This document shows, one piece after another, positions 11,790-22,576 of a stretch of 64,000 bases of DNA. A program made the translations under genes and the position numbers. How positions within the stretch are numbered: the first letter of the stretch is position 1; each line of letters begins with the position of its first letter. The notes beneath the pieces are model-generated. The model saw only the letters and a program-made list of their open reading frames with translations, was not told the DNA's origin and searched no databases. The DNA comes from Aneurinibacillus uraniidurans (GTDB lineage: Bacteria > Bacillota > Bacilli > Aneurinibacillales > Aneurinibacillaceae), in the NCBI RefSeq assembly GCF_028471905.1, contig NZ_CP116902.1, positions 390,001 through 454,000 on the forward strand. The letters are read 5' to 3'.

Positions 11790-11826
11790 ACAAATAATAG
11801 CATATAAGGTCAGGGAGGAAAAACAG

Positions 11827-12156
11827 ATGTCATACGTAGTCATTGGTGCGGATCGATTGGGCAATATCATACATATGTTAGAAGAGAAACTGGACGGTAA
11901 ACTGATCCATGTGTCGGGCCGTAAGAAGAAGGATCAGGCTTATGAACTGCCACAGATGGTCAAGGGGGTTATTGTATTTACCGATTTCATTAATCACAAT
12001 CTGGCAAAGCGGGTCAAAGCAGATGCGAAAAAGCGAAACGTTCCCATCGTATTCGCCAAGCGCTCCGTACATCATCTCGAATGTACACTCGAACAAATGA
12101 TGAACTGTACAAATATGGAGTGTGACCGTGCCTGTGCTCGAAAAAGCTTGTTTTAA
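11827..12156 (+). CDS. DUF2325 domain protein
   Basis: A 109-residue protein matching my recollection of the DUF2325 family: an N-terminal strand/loop VVIGADRLGNI, a central GVIVFTDFINHNLAKRVK, then IVFAKRSVHHLECTLE. Cysteines cluster at the C terminus (CTNMECDRACARK), which could bind metal or a cluster, and this fits the Fur-like operator upstream. GGGAGG lies 9 nt before the ATG. The biochemical function of the family is not established to my knowledge. Confidence 0.8.
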   Translation: MSYVVIGADRLGNIIHMLEEKLDGKLIHVSGRKKKDQAYELPQMVKGVIVFTDFINHNLAKRVKADAKKRNVPIVFAKRSVHHLECTLEQMMNCTNMECDRACARKSLF

Positions 12157-12268
12157 TGGGCTGCGGGGTTACCCGATCCAATTCAAAAAGCATTTCCCTT
12201 CTCTTGGCAAGATTTTTGCTATAGAAACTAATGAGAATTGTTGTATAATATAAAAAATAGAACAAAAG

Positions 12269-12302
12269 AGCAGGGGACTACAAGATTTTAGTCAAACCTG
12301 CT
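12269..12302 (+). other. Leader hairpin upstream of sigL
   Basis: The two-part stem agcagg/cctgct enclosing gacta/tagtc lies 70 nt upstream of the sigL start, after a -10-like TATAAT at 12244-12249. No T run follows, so it is not an obvious terminator. Confidence 0.4.
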
Positions 12303-12373
12303 ACGTGTGGGATAAAAAAAGAGAGAGATAGAGACAAAAACAGGATAGCTTTGTGGAAAGAAGGTGATGCCCG

Positions 12374-13759
12374 ATGCAAATGGGATTCGGTTTGTATCAG
12401 CAGCAGACATTAAAGCTTGTAATGACACCTGAGTTGCGGCAGGCAATAACCATTCTCCAATACTCGGCAGTGGACTTGGTTGACTTTTTACAACAACAGG
12501 CAAATGAGAATCCGGTACTTGATATTGATCGTCCGCAGGAGATGCCAACCCCTGCGGCTAAAGACACCACAACAGACATTGATTGGCGCGAATATATGCG
12601 GGCAAATGCAACCGGAGATGACACGTACTATACACGAGGCGGAGCTGGTAACTCGGATTATGATCCGTTTAATTTCATCTCGGGAGAAGCCATTACACTT
12701 GAACGCCATCTGATGGAGCAGGTGTCTATGCTGCGCAATCTGACCGCACTTGAGCGTCGTATCCTTCATTTCCTTATTGGTAACGTAAATGAAAACGGTT
12801 ACTTGATTATTTCTGAAATGGAGGCTGCAGAACTTCTTGGAACAGAGCCGGAAAAGGTAGAGGAAATGATCTGGGTTCTTCAAAGCCTGGAGCCGACTGG
12901 AGTCGGTGCTCGTTCGCTTGCAGAATGTTTGTTGCTTCAACTCAAAGATGAGCCGGAAGAAAATGTGCTGGCTTCTGCTATTGTGGAACACCACTTAGAA
13001 GATCTGGCAGAAAAGCGCTATCAGAAGATTGCACAGGCCCTGCAGGTAACACCGCAGGAAGTGCAGCAGGCTGCTGACTATTTACGCACATTGAATCCGC
13101 GTCCGGCTTCAGAGTTCGCACACGGAACGCCGCGTTATATTGTCCCAGATGTTACGATCGAAAAAGTAGCAGGGGAATATGTGGTTATGGTGAATGAAGG
13201 TGGATTGCCGAATTTGACCATTAACCGTTTTTATCAGCAGATGCTGCAAAAAAATGAGCCAGATCCGGCACAGCGCTACATTCAGGATAAATTGAACTCG
13301 GCACTTTGGCTGATTCGCAGCATTGAACAGCGGCGCATGACGCTATTTAGAGTAACGCAGGCGATTGCAGAAGAACAGCAAGCGTTCTTTGAAAAAGGAA
13401 TTTCTGGTTTGAAGCCGATGACATTGCGAGATATAGCCGAAAAAGTGGGATTGCATGAATCAACGATTAGCCGGGCAACTAGTAATAAGTATGTGCAGAC
13501 ACCACGAGGATTGTTTGAGTTGAAATACTTTTTTACAACCGGGCTAAAGAGTACAGATGGAGGAGAAGCTTCTTCCGTTATCACGATTAAAGAGAAAATC
13601 AAGGCAATGGTGGAAGCGGAAGATAAGAAGAAGCCGCTTTCTGATCAGAAGATTACCGATATGCTGGTAGCAGAAGGAATCGATATCTCCCGACGCACGG
13701 TCGCGAAATATCGAGAAGAGTTAAATATCGATTCCTCATCGAAACGGAAGCGCTTCTAG
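12374..13759 (+). CDS. sigL: RNA polymerase sigma-54 factor
   Basis: A 461-residue sigma-54 (RpoN/SigL). The N-terminal activator-interacting region is glutamine-rich (QQQTLKLVMTPELRQAI), followed by an acidic linker. The core-binding domain and the helix-turn-helix region (LRDIAEKVGLHESTISRA) come next. Near the C terminus is the RpoN box SRRTVAKYREEL, which reads the -24 element. AAGGTGAT precedes the ATG. It needs an AAA+ enhancer-binding activator, none of which is in the window. It ends before the cggR promoter; the same position next to cggR is seen in other Bacillales. Confidence 0.96.
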   Translation: MQMGFGLYQQQTLKLVMTPELRQAITILQYSAVDLVDFLQQQANENPVLDIDRPQEMPTPAAKDTTTDIDWREYMRANATGDDTYYTRGGAGNSDYDPFNFISGEAITLERHLMEQVSMLRNLTALERRILHFLIGNVNENGYLIISEMEAAELLGTEPEKVEEMIWVLQSLEPTGVGARSLAECLLLQLKDEPEENVLASAIVEHHLEDLAEKRYQKIAQALQVTPQEVQQAADYLRTLNPRPASEFAHGTPRYIVPDVTIEKVAGEYVVMVNEGGLPNLTINRFYQQMLQKNEPDPAQRYIQDKLNSALWLIRSIEQRRMTLFRVTQAIAEEQQAFFEKGISGLKPMTLRDIAEKVGLHESTISRATSNKYVQTPRGLFELKYFFTTGLKSTDGGEASSVITIKEKIKAMVEAEDKKKPLSDQKITDMLVAEGIDISRRTVAKYREELNIDSSSKRKRF

Positions 13760-13763
13760 TGCC

Positions 13764-13792
13764 TTGAAGAATTTTCTTGTTTCTGTTAGAAT
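13764..13792 (+). promoter_or_regulatory. Promoter of the cggR-gap operon
   Basis: TTGAAG (13764-13769), a 17-bp spacer, then TAGAAT (13787-13792) preceded by TGT, an extended -10. Its start site would fall near 13799, upstream of a hairpin and the CggR operator. Confidence 0.7.
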
Positions 13793-13808
13793 GAAGGTAA
13801 GAAAAACG

Positions 13809-13833
13809 CCTGTATATATACAGGTATTTTTCT
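13809..13833 (+). terminator. Hairpin with T run in the cggR leader
   Basis: A palindrome cctgtatatatacagg followed by tattttt, with complementary A-run upstream. It can terminate sigL transcription, but it also lies downstream of the predicted cggR promoter. Confidence 0.65.
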
Positions 13834-13842
13834 TCATACTAA

Positions 13843-13878
13843 TGGGACATATTTTATCTGTGCGGGACATATTTTGTC
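13843..13878 (+). promoter_or_regulatory. CggR operator
   Basis: The tandem half-operators TGGGAC-N6-TATC-N4-CGGGAC-N6-TGTC fit the known CggR consensus CGGGACN6TGTCN4CGGGACN6TGTC with two deviations in the first half. It lies between promoter and gene, the road-block arrangement of Bacillus subtilis, where fructose-1,6-bisphosphate relieves repression. Confidence 0.93.
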
Positions 13879-13897
13879 CTTTAAAGGGATGAAAAAC

Positions 13898-14944
13898 ATG
13901 GAAGATATAAATGGGATGCTTCTGTTACAGCGCATGGTGCCGGAAGCATTGACCATAATGGAAGAACGTTACCATATTTTACGCCAGATTCGCTTGCTTC
14001 AACCGGTCGGCCGACGCATGCTTGCAGATATGATGAACAGCACAGAGCGTGTCATTCGACGAGAAGTCGAATTTCTCAGGGAACAGCGCCTGCTTGATTC
14101 GAACCGGGCTGGAATGTTTGTCACCCCGGACGGAGAGAAGATGATTGAGCAGCTTCATTCCTTCTGGAAGGAAGTTGGAGGCATACGTGAACGCGAGAGA
14201 GAAGCAGAACGCTTGCTGCAGATTAGGCGTGTCGTTGTTGTACCGGGAGACGCCGATGTGAATGAATGGGTAAAGGGAGATTTAGCACGGCAGGCGGCAG
14301 AGGAATTGAACAAGCTTCTTCCCGGACATGGAGTAGTTGCTGTGGCAGGTGGTACAACCGTTGCGCAAATGGCACGGGTGGTTCGATTATTTTCACAGGC
14401 AGATCAGATAACGGTTGTTCCGGCTCGAGGTGCGCTTGGCGAAAACGTGGAGCTTGAAGCGAATACGGTGGCGGCTGAACTTGCCAGTCATGCAGGAGCT
14501 AACTATCGGCTGCTATATCTGCCCGACATGATAGAAGAAGATGTGCGCCGCAACATCGAACGGGACCCAGGAATTGCAGAAGTTCTCGAACTTATTGCCA
14601 AGACAGACGTACTCGTTCACGGCATTGGAGTCGCTTCTGAAATGTCCCGCAGACGCGGTTTAAATGAGAATGTTACTCATATACTACAAGAATGTCAGGC
14701 TGTTTCGGAAGTGTTTGGGTATTATTTCAACCGGGCTGGCGAGCTTGTGTACCGCATGAGTACGGTGGGGATGCAGATGGAAAATGTACATATGATTCCT
14801 TCTGTATTAGCTATCGCCGGAGGCAAAAGTAAAGCAGAGGCAATTGTTTCGTATATTCGGCATCGGGAGAATTATGTGCTAGTAACCGACGAGGCAGCGA
14901 TACGTGAAGTGCTGGCGCTGCTTACTGAATCAACCACTAATTAA
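13898..14944 (+). CDS. cggR: Central glycolytic genes regulator CggR
   Basis: A 348-residue SorC/DeoR-type repressor. The N-terminal winged helix-turn-helix is at about residues 30-70 (RRMLADMMNSTERVIRREVE). The sugar-phosphate binding domain carries VVAVAGGTTVAQMA and VHGIGVASEMSRRRG. It represses the glycolytic operon and is induced by fructose-1,6-bisphosphate. The ATG at 13898 is chosen because AAAGGGAT lies 7 nt upstream; in-frame starts at 13874 (TTG, inside the operator) and 13889 are less likely. First gene of the operon and autoregulated. Confidence 0.95.
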   Translation: MEDINGMLLLQRMVPEALTIMEERYHILRQIRLLQPVGRRMLADMMNSTERVIRREVEFLREQRLLDSNRAGMFVTPDGEKMIEQLHSFWKEVGGIREREREAERLLQIRRVVVVPGDADVNEWVKGDLARQAAEELNKLLPGHGVVAVAGGTTVAQMARVVRLFSQADQITVVPARGALGENVELEANTVAAELASHAGANYRLLYLPDMIEEDVRRNIERDPGIAEVLELIAKTDVLVHGIGVASEMSRRRGLNENVTHILQECQAVSEVFGYYFNRAGELVYRMSTVGMQMENVHMIPSVLAIAGGKSKAEAIVSYIRHRENYVLVTDEAAIREVLALLTESTTN

Positions 14945-14959
14945 GGAGGAGATTTAGAT

Positions 14960-15964
14960 ATGACAAAGATTGCGATTAATGGATTTGGACGAATTGGCCG
15001 GAATGTATTGCGGGTAGCCTTGCAGCAAGCAGATATTGAAGTTGTCGGCATCAATGATTTGACGGATGCTCATACGTTAGCGCATTTGTTTAAATACGAT
15101 TCTGTACATGGAATCTATGGGGAAGATGTATCGGTCCGCGAGAATGCGATTGTTGTGGGTGACCGTGAGATCAAAGTATCTGCAGAGCGTGATCCGGCTA
15201 ACTTGCCGTGGAAAGAGTGGGGTGTTGATGTTGTCATCGAATCGACCGGACGTTTTACAAAGCGTGAGGATGCGGCGAAGCATCTGGAAGCAGGTGCGAA
15301 AAAAGTCATCATCTCGGCTCCAGCTAAAAATGAAGACATTACGATTGTGCTCGGCGTAAATGAAGAGAAATATGATCCGGCTACTCACCATATCATCTCC
15401 AATGCGTCTTGTACGACGAACTGTCTCGCACCGTTCGCGAAAGTACTACATGAGAACTTTGGTATTCGACGCGGCCTGATGACAACTGTGCATTCGTATA
15501 CAAATGACCAGCAAATTCTTGACCTGCCGCATAAAGACCTGCGCCGGGCACGCGCAGCGGGCATGTCGATTATTCCGACCTCGACCGGTGCAGCCAAGGC
15601 TGTATCGCTCGTATTACCAGAACTTAAGGGTAAGTTAAATGGATTTGCAATGCGTGTACCAACACCGAACGTATCGGTTGTGGATTTGGTAGCTGAACTT
15701 GATAAAAATACAACAGCCGAAGAGATCAATGCAGCGCTGAAAAAAGCAGCAGATAATGAGTTGGCAGGAATTCTTGGCTTCTCGGACGAGCCGCTTGTAT
15801 CTAAAGACTATAATGGTGATCCACGCTCTTCGATTATCGATGGCCTGTCTACGATGGTACTGGAAGATAATATGGTCAAAGTCGTTTCCTGGTACGATAA
15901 TGAATGGGGATATTCAAATCGTGTGATTGATTTGGTGAATTATATTGCCAAGCACGGTTTATAA
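14960..15964 (+). CDS. gap: Glyceraldehyde-3-phosphate dehydrogenase (glycolytic)
   Basis: A 334-residue NAD-dependent GAPDH. The N-terminal Rossmann motif is [13 protein letters not shown], the catalytic Cys is in [10 protein letters not shown] (about residues 150-159) and the catalytic His is in TVHSYTNDQ. The chain has the length and position of GapA rather than the NADP-dependent gluconeogenic GapB. AAGGAGG precedes the ATG. It sits 15 nt after cggR and is followed by an internal terminator before pgk, which should raise gap transcript relative to downstream genes. Confidence 0.97.
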   Translation: MTKIAINGFGRIGRNVLRVALQQADIEVVGINDLTDAHTLAHLFKYDSVHGIYGEDVSVRENAIVVGDREIKVSAERDPANLPWKEWGVDVVIESTGRFTKREDAAKHLEAGAKKVIISAPAKNEDITIVLGVNEEKYDPATHHIISNASCTTNCLAPFAKVLHENFGIRRGLMTTVHSYTNDQQILDLPHKDLRRARAAGMSIIPTSTGAAKAVSLVLPELKGKLNGFAMRVPTPNVSVVDLVAELDKNTTAEEINAALKKAADNELAGILGFSDEPLVSKDYNGDPRSSIIDGLSTMVLEDNMVKVVSWYDNEWGYSNRVIDLVNYIAKHGL

Positions 15965-15988
15965 AAGATAAAATAGAAAAAGCTACGT

Positions 15989-16023
15989 AAAAGGAGAGAA
16001 AAAAGATGTTCTCTCCTTTTTTC
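15989..16023 (+). terminator. Internal terminator between gap and pgk
   Basis: Stem aaggagagaa with ttctctcctt and a T run; the 3' part lies 27 nt before the pgk start. Partial read-through is likely because pgk has no clear promoter of its own. Confidence 0.85.
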
Positions 16024-16049
16024 TTGTATGGTAAGGAGGAAATATTCGT

Positions 16050-17231
16050 ATGAATAAGAAATCTGTACGCGATGTAGACGTACAAGGAAAGCGAGTATTC
16101 TGTCGCTTTGATTTTAACGTGCCGATGGAAAACGGCCATATTACAGATGACACGCGCATTCGTGCGGCGCTGCCGACAATCGAATATTTAGTGCAGAATG
16201 GCGCACGCGTTATTATGGCAAGTCACTCCGGTCGTCCGAAAGGTAAAGTTGTCGAAGAAATGCGTTTGAACGCTGTAGCAGAGCGTCTGTCTCAGCTACT
16301 TGGTCAAAACGTGATAAAAGTAGATGAAGTATACAGTGAAGCGGTACGCCAGCAGGCAGAACAGCTGAAGAATGGCGACGTGATGCTGCTTGAGAACGTG
16401 CGCTTTCATCCGGGCGAAGAGAAAAACGATGAGGGACTGTCGAAACAATTCGCTTCACTGGCAGACCTGTTCGTAAATGATGCATTTGGAACTGCGCACC
16501 GGGCCCATGCTTCTACAGCAGGTGTGGCACGCTATGTGGAAGGTGTGGCGGGCTTCCTGATGGAAAAAGAGATTGAGTTCCTGGGTAAGGCATTGTCTCA
16601 ACCAGAGCGTCCATTCACAGCGATCATCGGTGGAGCAAAGGTAAAAGATAAAATCGGCGTGATTGAAAATCTGCTGGAAAAAGTGGATACGTTAATCGTA
16701 GGCGGTGGCCTGTCTAATACATTTGTCAAAGCACAAGGACACGATGTAGGCAGCTCTCTTTTAGAAGAAGAAAAAGTGGAACTGGCGAAGTCTTTCATGG
16801 ATAAAGCAGCACAAAAAGGCGTGAAGTTCCTCATTCCAGTCGATGTAGTAGTAGCAGACCGTTTTGCTAATGATGCTGAAACAAAAATCGTCGAGACAAA
16901 TGCAATTCCTGTGGGCTGGCAGGCACTTGATATTGGTCCGAAAACGATCGAGTTGTACAAGTCTGCGATCCTTGAATCTAAAACTGTCATCTGGAACGGA
17001 CCGATGGGTGTGTTTGAGATGGATGCCTTTGCAGAAGGAACAAATGCAGTGGCACGCACGCTGAAAGAAGTGAATGGGATCACAATCATTGGCGGCGGCG
17101 ATTCGGTTGCAGCAGTAGAAAAAGCAGGCGTGGCAGAAGCTATGACACATATTTCGACAGGTGGCGGTGCTTCGCTTGAGTTCATGGAAGGCAAAGAACT
17201 TCCGGGGATCGCGGTACTTGCTGATAAATAA
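16050..17231 (+). CDS. pgk: Phosphoglycerate kinase
   Basis: A 393-residue cytoplasmic enzyme transferring phosphate from 1,3-bisphosphoglycerate to ADP. Family motifs in order: [11 protein letters not shown] near the N terminus, [38 protein letters not shown], and the C-terminal nucleotide-binding [11 protein letters not shown] with [17 protein letters not shown] lies upstream of the ATG. tpiA follows after 12 nt. Confidence 0.98.
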   Translation: MNKKSVRDVDVQGKRVFCRFDFNVPMENGHITDDTRIRAALPTIEYLVQNGARVIMASHSGRPKGKVVEEMRLNAVAERLSQLLGQNVIKVDEVYSEAVRQQAEQLKNGDVMLLENVRFHPGEEKNDEGLSKQFASLADLFVNDAFGTAHRAHASTAGVARYVEGVAGFLMEKEIEFLGKALSQPERPFTAIIGGAKVKDKIGVIENLLEKVDTLIVGGGLSNTFVKAQGHDVGSSLLEEEKVELAKSFMDKAAQKGVKFLIPVDVVVADRFANDAETKIVETNAIPVGWQALDIGPKTIELYKSAILESKTVIWNGPMGVFEMDAFAEGTNAVARTLKEVNGITIIGGGDSVAAVEKAGVAEAMTHISTGGGASLEFMEGKELPGIAVLADK

Positions 17232-17243
17232 GGAGCGAAATGT

Positions 17244-18008
17244 ATGAATCGAACACCGATTATAGCAGGAAACTGGAAGATGCATAAAACGGTAGGCGAA
17301 GCTCGGGAGTTTGCTTACGCCATTCGCAATCATAAGGTAGAAAGTGCAGTCGAGATGGTTGTGTGTGCGCCATTTACGTCCTTGTCCGCACTAGCGGAAG
17401 AACTGAAAGGTTCTGAAGTGAGAGTAGGCGCACAAAATATGCATTATGAGGCGTCTGGTGCGTACACGGGTGAGATTAGTCCAGGAATGCTGACAGACTT
17501 GGGTATACACTATGTGATCATCGGTCATTCGGAGCGCCGTGAGTATTTTGCCGAAACGGATGAAACAGTGAACAAAAAGGCGAAAGCAGCGTTTGCGAAT
17601 GGACTCGTGCCGATTGTATGTGTGGGGGAAAATCTTGCACAATATGAGAGTGGCGAGACAAAAGCGCATATTCGTAATCAGGTCATTCGTGCGGTGGAAG
17701 GACTGTCAAGCGAGCAGACGAAGCAGCTTGTAATCGCCTATGAGCCGATCTGGGCAATTGGAACAGGTAAATCATCTTCAGTTGATGATGCGCAGGATGT
17801 GATCGGTTTTATCCGCAGCACGGTAGAAGATGCATTTGATAGTCAGGTAGCAGTACAGGTGCGAATTTTGTACGGAGGCTCTGTAAAGCCGGAGAATATT
17901 GCTTCATATATGGAACAGCCCGATATTGACGGTGCGCTGGTCGGGGGCGCAAGTCTGGCAGCAGATTCGTATTTGCAGCTAGTACAAGGGGTAGTAGGAG
18001 GTAAGTAA
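17244..18008 (+). CDS. tpiA: Triosephosphate isomerase
   Basis: A 254-residue TIM barrel. Catalytic residues are Lys in GNWKMHK, His in IGHSERR and Glu in AYEPIWAIGTGK; the phosphate-binding loop is ILYGGSVKP. It interconverts dihydroxyacetone phosphate and glyceraldehyde 3-phosphate. It lies 12 nt after pgk and 3 nt before gpmI, so it is in the operon. Confidence 0.98.
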   Translation: MNRTPIIAGNWKMHKTVGEAREFAYAIRNHKVESAVEMVVCAPFTSLSALAEELKGSEVRVGAQNMHYEASGAYTGEISPGMLTDLGIHYVIIGHSERREYFAETDETVNKKAKAAFANGLVPIVCVGENLAQYESGETKAHIRNQVIRAVEGLSSEQTKQLVIAYEPIWAIGTGKSSSVDDAQDVIGFIRSTVEDAFDSQVAVQVRILYGGSVKPENIASYMEQPDIDGALVGGASLAADSYLQLVQGVVGGK

Positions 18009-18011
18009 ATC

Positions 18012-19544
18012 ATGAATCGACCAAAACCGGTAGCATTAATTATTATGGACGGATTCGGTTGCCGGGACGAATTATACGGCAACGCGATTAAACAGGCAAA
18101 GAAGCCAAATTTTGATAAATACTGGGCGCAGTTCCCGCATACAACACTTGGTGCAAGCGGGTTTTCTGTCGGTCTGCCGGACGGACAGATGGGTAACTCT
18201 GAGGTAGGGCATCTTAATCTGGGCGCAGGTCGGATTGTATATCAGGATTTGACACGGATTACGAAGGCGATCCAAGAGGGCGACTTTTTTGAAAATGATG
18301 TACTGGTGAACGCTGTTCGTCATGCAAAAGAAAAGGGTACAGCACTGCATCTGTATGGCTTGCTCTCAGACGGTGGTGTACATAGTCACAATCAGCACCT
18401 GTACGCGCTATTGCGTCTGGCTAAAAAAGAAGGATTGGAGCGTGTTTACGTTCATGGCTTCCTTGATGGCCGCGATGTAGCACCGGATAGTGCAGTGGGC
18501 TATATTGAAGAACTGCAGGAAAAAATTAATGAGTACGGCGTGGGTCGTATTGCAACGGTACAGGGCCGCTACTATGCGATGGACCGCGACAAACGCTGGG
18601 AACGTACGGAGAAGTCCTATCGTGCGATGGTGTATGCAGATGGTCCGAAATTTACGGACGCAGTCGAAGCGGTGCGTGAATCGTATGAGCGCAGCGTATA
18701 TGATGAGTTCGTGATGCCAACAGTAATTACGAACGAAGATGGTTCCCCAGTGGCGACTATCAAAGATAACGATGCGATTATCTTCTTTAACTTCCGCCCG
18801 GACCGTGCGATTCAGCTATCTCAAGTATTCACGAATGAAGACTTCCGTGGGTTTGACCGTGGTGAGCAACGTCCGAAGAATTTGTTCTATGTTTGCTTGA
18901 CGAAGTTCAGTGAATCCGTAGACGGGTATGTAGCATATAAACCGGCGAATCTGGACAACACACTTGGTGAAGTGCTGGCACAAAACAACTTGCGCCAGCT
19001 GCGTATTGCTGAAACCGAGAAGTACCCACACGTGACCTTCTTCTTCAGTGGGGGACGTGAGGCTGAATTCCCAGGTGAGAAGCGGATTCTGATTAATTCA
19101 CCAAAAGTTGCGACCTACGATCTGCAGCCTGAGATGAGCATTTATGAAGTAACAGATGCGCTGCTTGCCGAGATTGAGCAGGATGCACAAGATGTTATCA
19201 TCTTAAATTTTGCAAACTGTGATATGGTGGGTCACTCCGGCATGATGGAGCCAACGATTAAAGCGGTGGAAGCGGTAGACGAATGCATGGGCAAAGTCGT
19301 AGAAGCGATTCTTGCAAAAGGTGGCGCAGCACTTGTGACAGCCGACCACGGTAATGCAGATCTGATGCTTGATGAGAATGGCAACCCGATCACATCACAC
19401 AGCACGTATCCGGTACCATTCATTTTGACCAAAGATGGCATCGAACTGCGTGAGGGTGGCGTACTGGCAGATATTTCACCGACGATCCTCAAGCTGCTCG
19501 GCGTACAACAGCCATCTGAAATGACAGGGGTTGCCCTGTTTTAA
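18012..19544 (+). CDS. gpmI: 2,3-bisphosphoglycerate-independent phosphoglycerate mutase
   Basis: A 510-residue Mn-dependent iPGM of the alkaline phosphatase superfamily. The nucleophile Ser is in [15 protein letters not shown] (about residue 62), and metal ligands appear in IIMDGFG near the N terminus, in NCDMVGHSG and in TADHGNAD near the C terminus. In spore formers activity depends strongly on Mn2+ and pH. GGAGGTAAG just upstream overlaps the tpiA end. Part of the glycolytic operon. Confidence 0.98.
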   Translation: MNRPKPVALIIMDGFGCRDELYGNAIKQAKKPNFDKYWAQFPHTTLGASGFSVGLPDGQMGNSEVGHLNLGAGRIVYQDLTRITKAIQEGDFFENDVLVNAVRHAKEKGTALHLYGLLSDGGVHSHNQHLYALLRLAKKEGLERVYVHGFLDGRDVAPDSAVGYIEELQEKINEYGVGRIATVQGRYYAMDRDKRWERTEKSYRAMVYADGPKFTDAVEAVRESYERSVYDEFVMPTVITNEDGSPVATIKDNDAIIFFNFRPDRAIQLSQVFTNEDFRGFDRGEQRPKNLFYVCLTKFSESVDGYVAYKPANLDNTLGEVLAQNNLRQLRIAETEKYPHVTFFFSGGREAEFPGEKRILINSPKVATYDLQPEMSIYEVTDALLAEIEQDAQDVIILNFANCDMVGHSGMMEPTIKAVEAVDECMGKVVEAILAKGGAALVTADHGNADLMLDENGNPITSHSTYPVPFILTKDGIELREGGVLADISPTILKLLGVQQPSEMTGVALF

Positions 19545-19605
19545 TGACTGATAAGAAAGCGGTGCGTTTCGCGCTGCTTTTCTATACATATTTTTAAAGA
19601 AATAA

Positions 19606-20907
<1,302 letters not shown>

Positions 20908-20929
20908 ATCAGACGCTAGTTTTTAGGGA

Positions 20930-20961
20930 AGAGCCCGGCTGTATAGGCTGGGCTCTTTTTT
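20930..20961 (+). terminator. Terminator of the glycolytic operon
   Basis: A 10-bp stem with one wobble (agagcccggc with gctgggctct) and a 7-nt loop, then tttttt. Confidence 0.93.
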
Positions 20962-21025
20962 GTTTGGAATGATTTTTAACAGAAAGTATATTATAATTAG
21001 GAGAAAGGTAAAGGAGGCTTGCGCG

Positions 21026-21460
21026 ATGAGACAAAACATCATTGACATCGTCATTGCCCGGATTAAGGAGCGGGGCGGTCGAGTGACTGTGCAGCGTCTG
21101 GCAATCATTAATGTTCTACTGCGGCTTGACCATCCAACAGCCGAAGAGATTTACCAGTTTATGCAGGATGATTTTCCGACGCTGTCATTTACGACCGTAT
21201 ATAATACACTCAAATCACTGAAAGAGCTGGGCGTTGTTCATGAACATTATCAAGATGAGCGTTCACGTTTCGAGATTACAGAAGAAGTGCATCATCACTT
21301 CCATTGTCTTCGTTGCGATAAACTGATCGACATCTTAGATGACAACGTATCGATTCAGATTGCTGCAGATATTAAAGAGCAGTATGACATACGGGAGACC
21401 AGAGTTATGTTAGAAGGTGTCTGTCCGACGTGCTTAGCTAAGGAAGAGGACAAGCCTTGA
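21026..21460 (+). CDS. Fur family regulator, PerR-like
   Basis: A 144-residue metal-dependent repressor. The N-terminal winged helix includes VTVQRLAIINVLLR and TVYNTLKSLKELGVV. The regulatory-metal segment is HHHFHCLRCDKLIDI, and two CxxC pairs (CLRC and CPTC) form the structural zinc site. The residue after LI in the metal loop is Asp (LIDI); PerR uses Asp here whereas Fur has Glu, so a peroxide-sensing role is suggested but unproven. AAAGGAGG precedes the ATG at 21026. Not obviously co-transcribed with eno, which has a terminator. Confidence 0.85.
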   Translation: MRQNIIDIVIARIKERGGRVTVQRLAIINVLLRLDHPTAEEIYQFMQDDFPTLSFTTVYNTLKSLKELGVVHEHYQDERSRFEITEEVHHHFHCLRCDKLIDILDDNVSIQIAADIKEQYDIRETRVMLEGVCPTCLAKEEDKP

Positions 21461-21540
21461 AGAGCAGGATTTTTTGTGATACAGTAAATGATGGCATAGC
21501 ATAAGCTTGTGTAGCACTCCGTAGTGGGGAGGACAGAAGA

Positions 21541-21771
21541 ATGGCAGTAGCATTAAAAATTGTACTTGTGATTATTTGTATTGCGTTGATCGGCGTTGTA
21601 CTGCTTCAGTCCAGTAAAAGTGCAGGACTTGGTTCGATTAGCGGGGGTGCGGAACAGATCATGGGCAAAGCAAAGGCACGTGGTATTGATGCCGTTTTAA
21701 ATAAAATCACAGTCGTACTGGCCGCACTGTTTATTGTATTATCGATTACTGTTGCTTACATCGTTAAATAG
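21541..21771 (+). CDS. secG: Preprotein translocase subunit SecG
   Basis: A 76-residue membrane protein with two transmembrane segments (about residues 4-22 and 55-74) separated by a Gly/Ser/Lys loop, as in SecG. The conserved VVLLQSSKSAGLGSISGG follows the first segment. It assists SecYEG in protein export. GGGGAGG lies upstream. Position before rnr-smpB is typical of Bacillales. Confidence 0.95.
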   Translation: MAVALKIVLVIICIALIGVVLLQSSKSAGLGSISGGAEQIMGKAKARGIDAVLNKITVVLAALFIVLSITVAYIVK

Positions 21772-21784
21772 GTACGAAAGCGGA

Positions 21785-21816
21785 AAACAGCAAGTGTGAT
21801 GACTTGCTGTTTTTGT
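21785..21816 (+). terminator. Terminator after secG
   Basis: Stem aacagcaagt with acttgctgtt, then tttg. Confidence 0.85.
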
Positions 21817-21850
21817 TTAGCTACAAACGCTCGCGAAAGGAGCCTTCTAT

Positions 21851-22537
21851 ATGATTGGATGTTTGTTGATCCATGGATTTACGGGGAGTCCTTATGAAAT
21901 AGAGCCGCTTGCGAGTCACCTATCTGGCCGCGGCTGGCGCATCGAAACACCGGTATTAGCCGGACATGGTGGAGATTCACGCAGCCTTCGTGATGTGACC
22001 TGGAATGATTGGGTACGCTCTGCCGAAGAGGTGCTGCAGGATATGGTAATAACCTGTCGAAAAGTGTATGTCATTGGTTTTTCAATGGGGGGCATGATTG
22101 CGGCTCATTTGGCCACCCGTTATAACATTGACCGGCTTGTGCTTTTGAATGCCAGCTTATTTTATATGAATCCACGTCAACTATTCCGCGATGCAGCATC
22201 GATCATCAAGAAACATTTCACCTCAGAAATAGATGCGCGAGACGCGTATCGTCGCTACTTGAGAAAAGCAGTAACTACTCCGCCGCGTGCTGTTATCCAT
22301 TTCCGTCATCTTGTGAAAGTGCTTCGACAAGAATTGCCGCACATTACTGTGCCGACTCTGATTATTCAAGGTGGGCAGGACGATCTGGTGGAGCCTCGCA
22401 GTGCTTCCTATATTTACAACCAGATTCGTTCAAAGGAGAAATATATGCATATTCTTCCACAATCCAAACATATGATTTGTCATGATTGTGAGCAGGCGCA
22501 GCTTTTTGACTTGATCGATCATTTTCTGGGAAAATGA
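21851..22537 (+). CDS. Carboxylesterase (Est30-like), first of a tandem pair
   Basis: A 228-residue alpha/beta-hydrolase. It begins directly with the oxyanion motif [12 protein letters not shown]. The nucleophile Ser is in GFSMGGM (about residue 79), the acid Asp is in GGQDDLVEP and the His is in SKHMICHD. The family (Geobacillus Est30, Bacillus subtilis YvaK) hydrolyses short-chain acyl esters in the cytoplasm. AAAGGAG precedes the ATG. It is 40 nt upstream of a second copy that resembles it in motifs; both sit between secG and rnr as yvaK does in Bacillus subtilis. Confidence 0.9.
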   Translation: MIGCLLIHGFTGSPYEIEPLASHLSGRGWRIETPVLAGHGGDSRSLRDVTWNDWVRSAEEVLQDMVITCRKVYVIGFSMGGMIAAHLATRYNIDRLVLLNASLFYMNPRQLFRDAASIIKKHFTSEIDARDAYRRYLRKAVTTPPRAVIHFRHLVKVLRQELPHITVPTLIIQGGQDDLVEPRSASYIYNQIRSKEKYMHILPQSKHMICHDCEQAQLFDLIDHFLGK

Positions 22538-22576
22538 GGAGAGGGAATATTTGCGCAGCAAGAAGGAGGATGCAGA

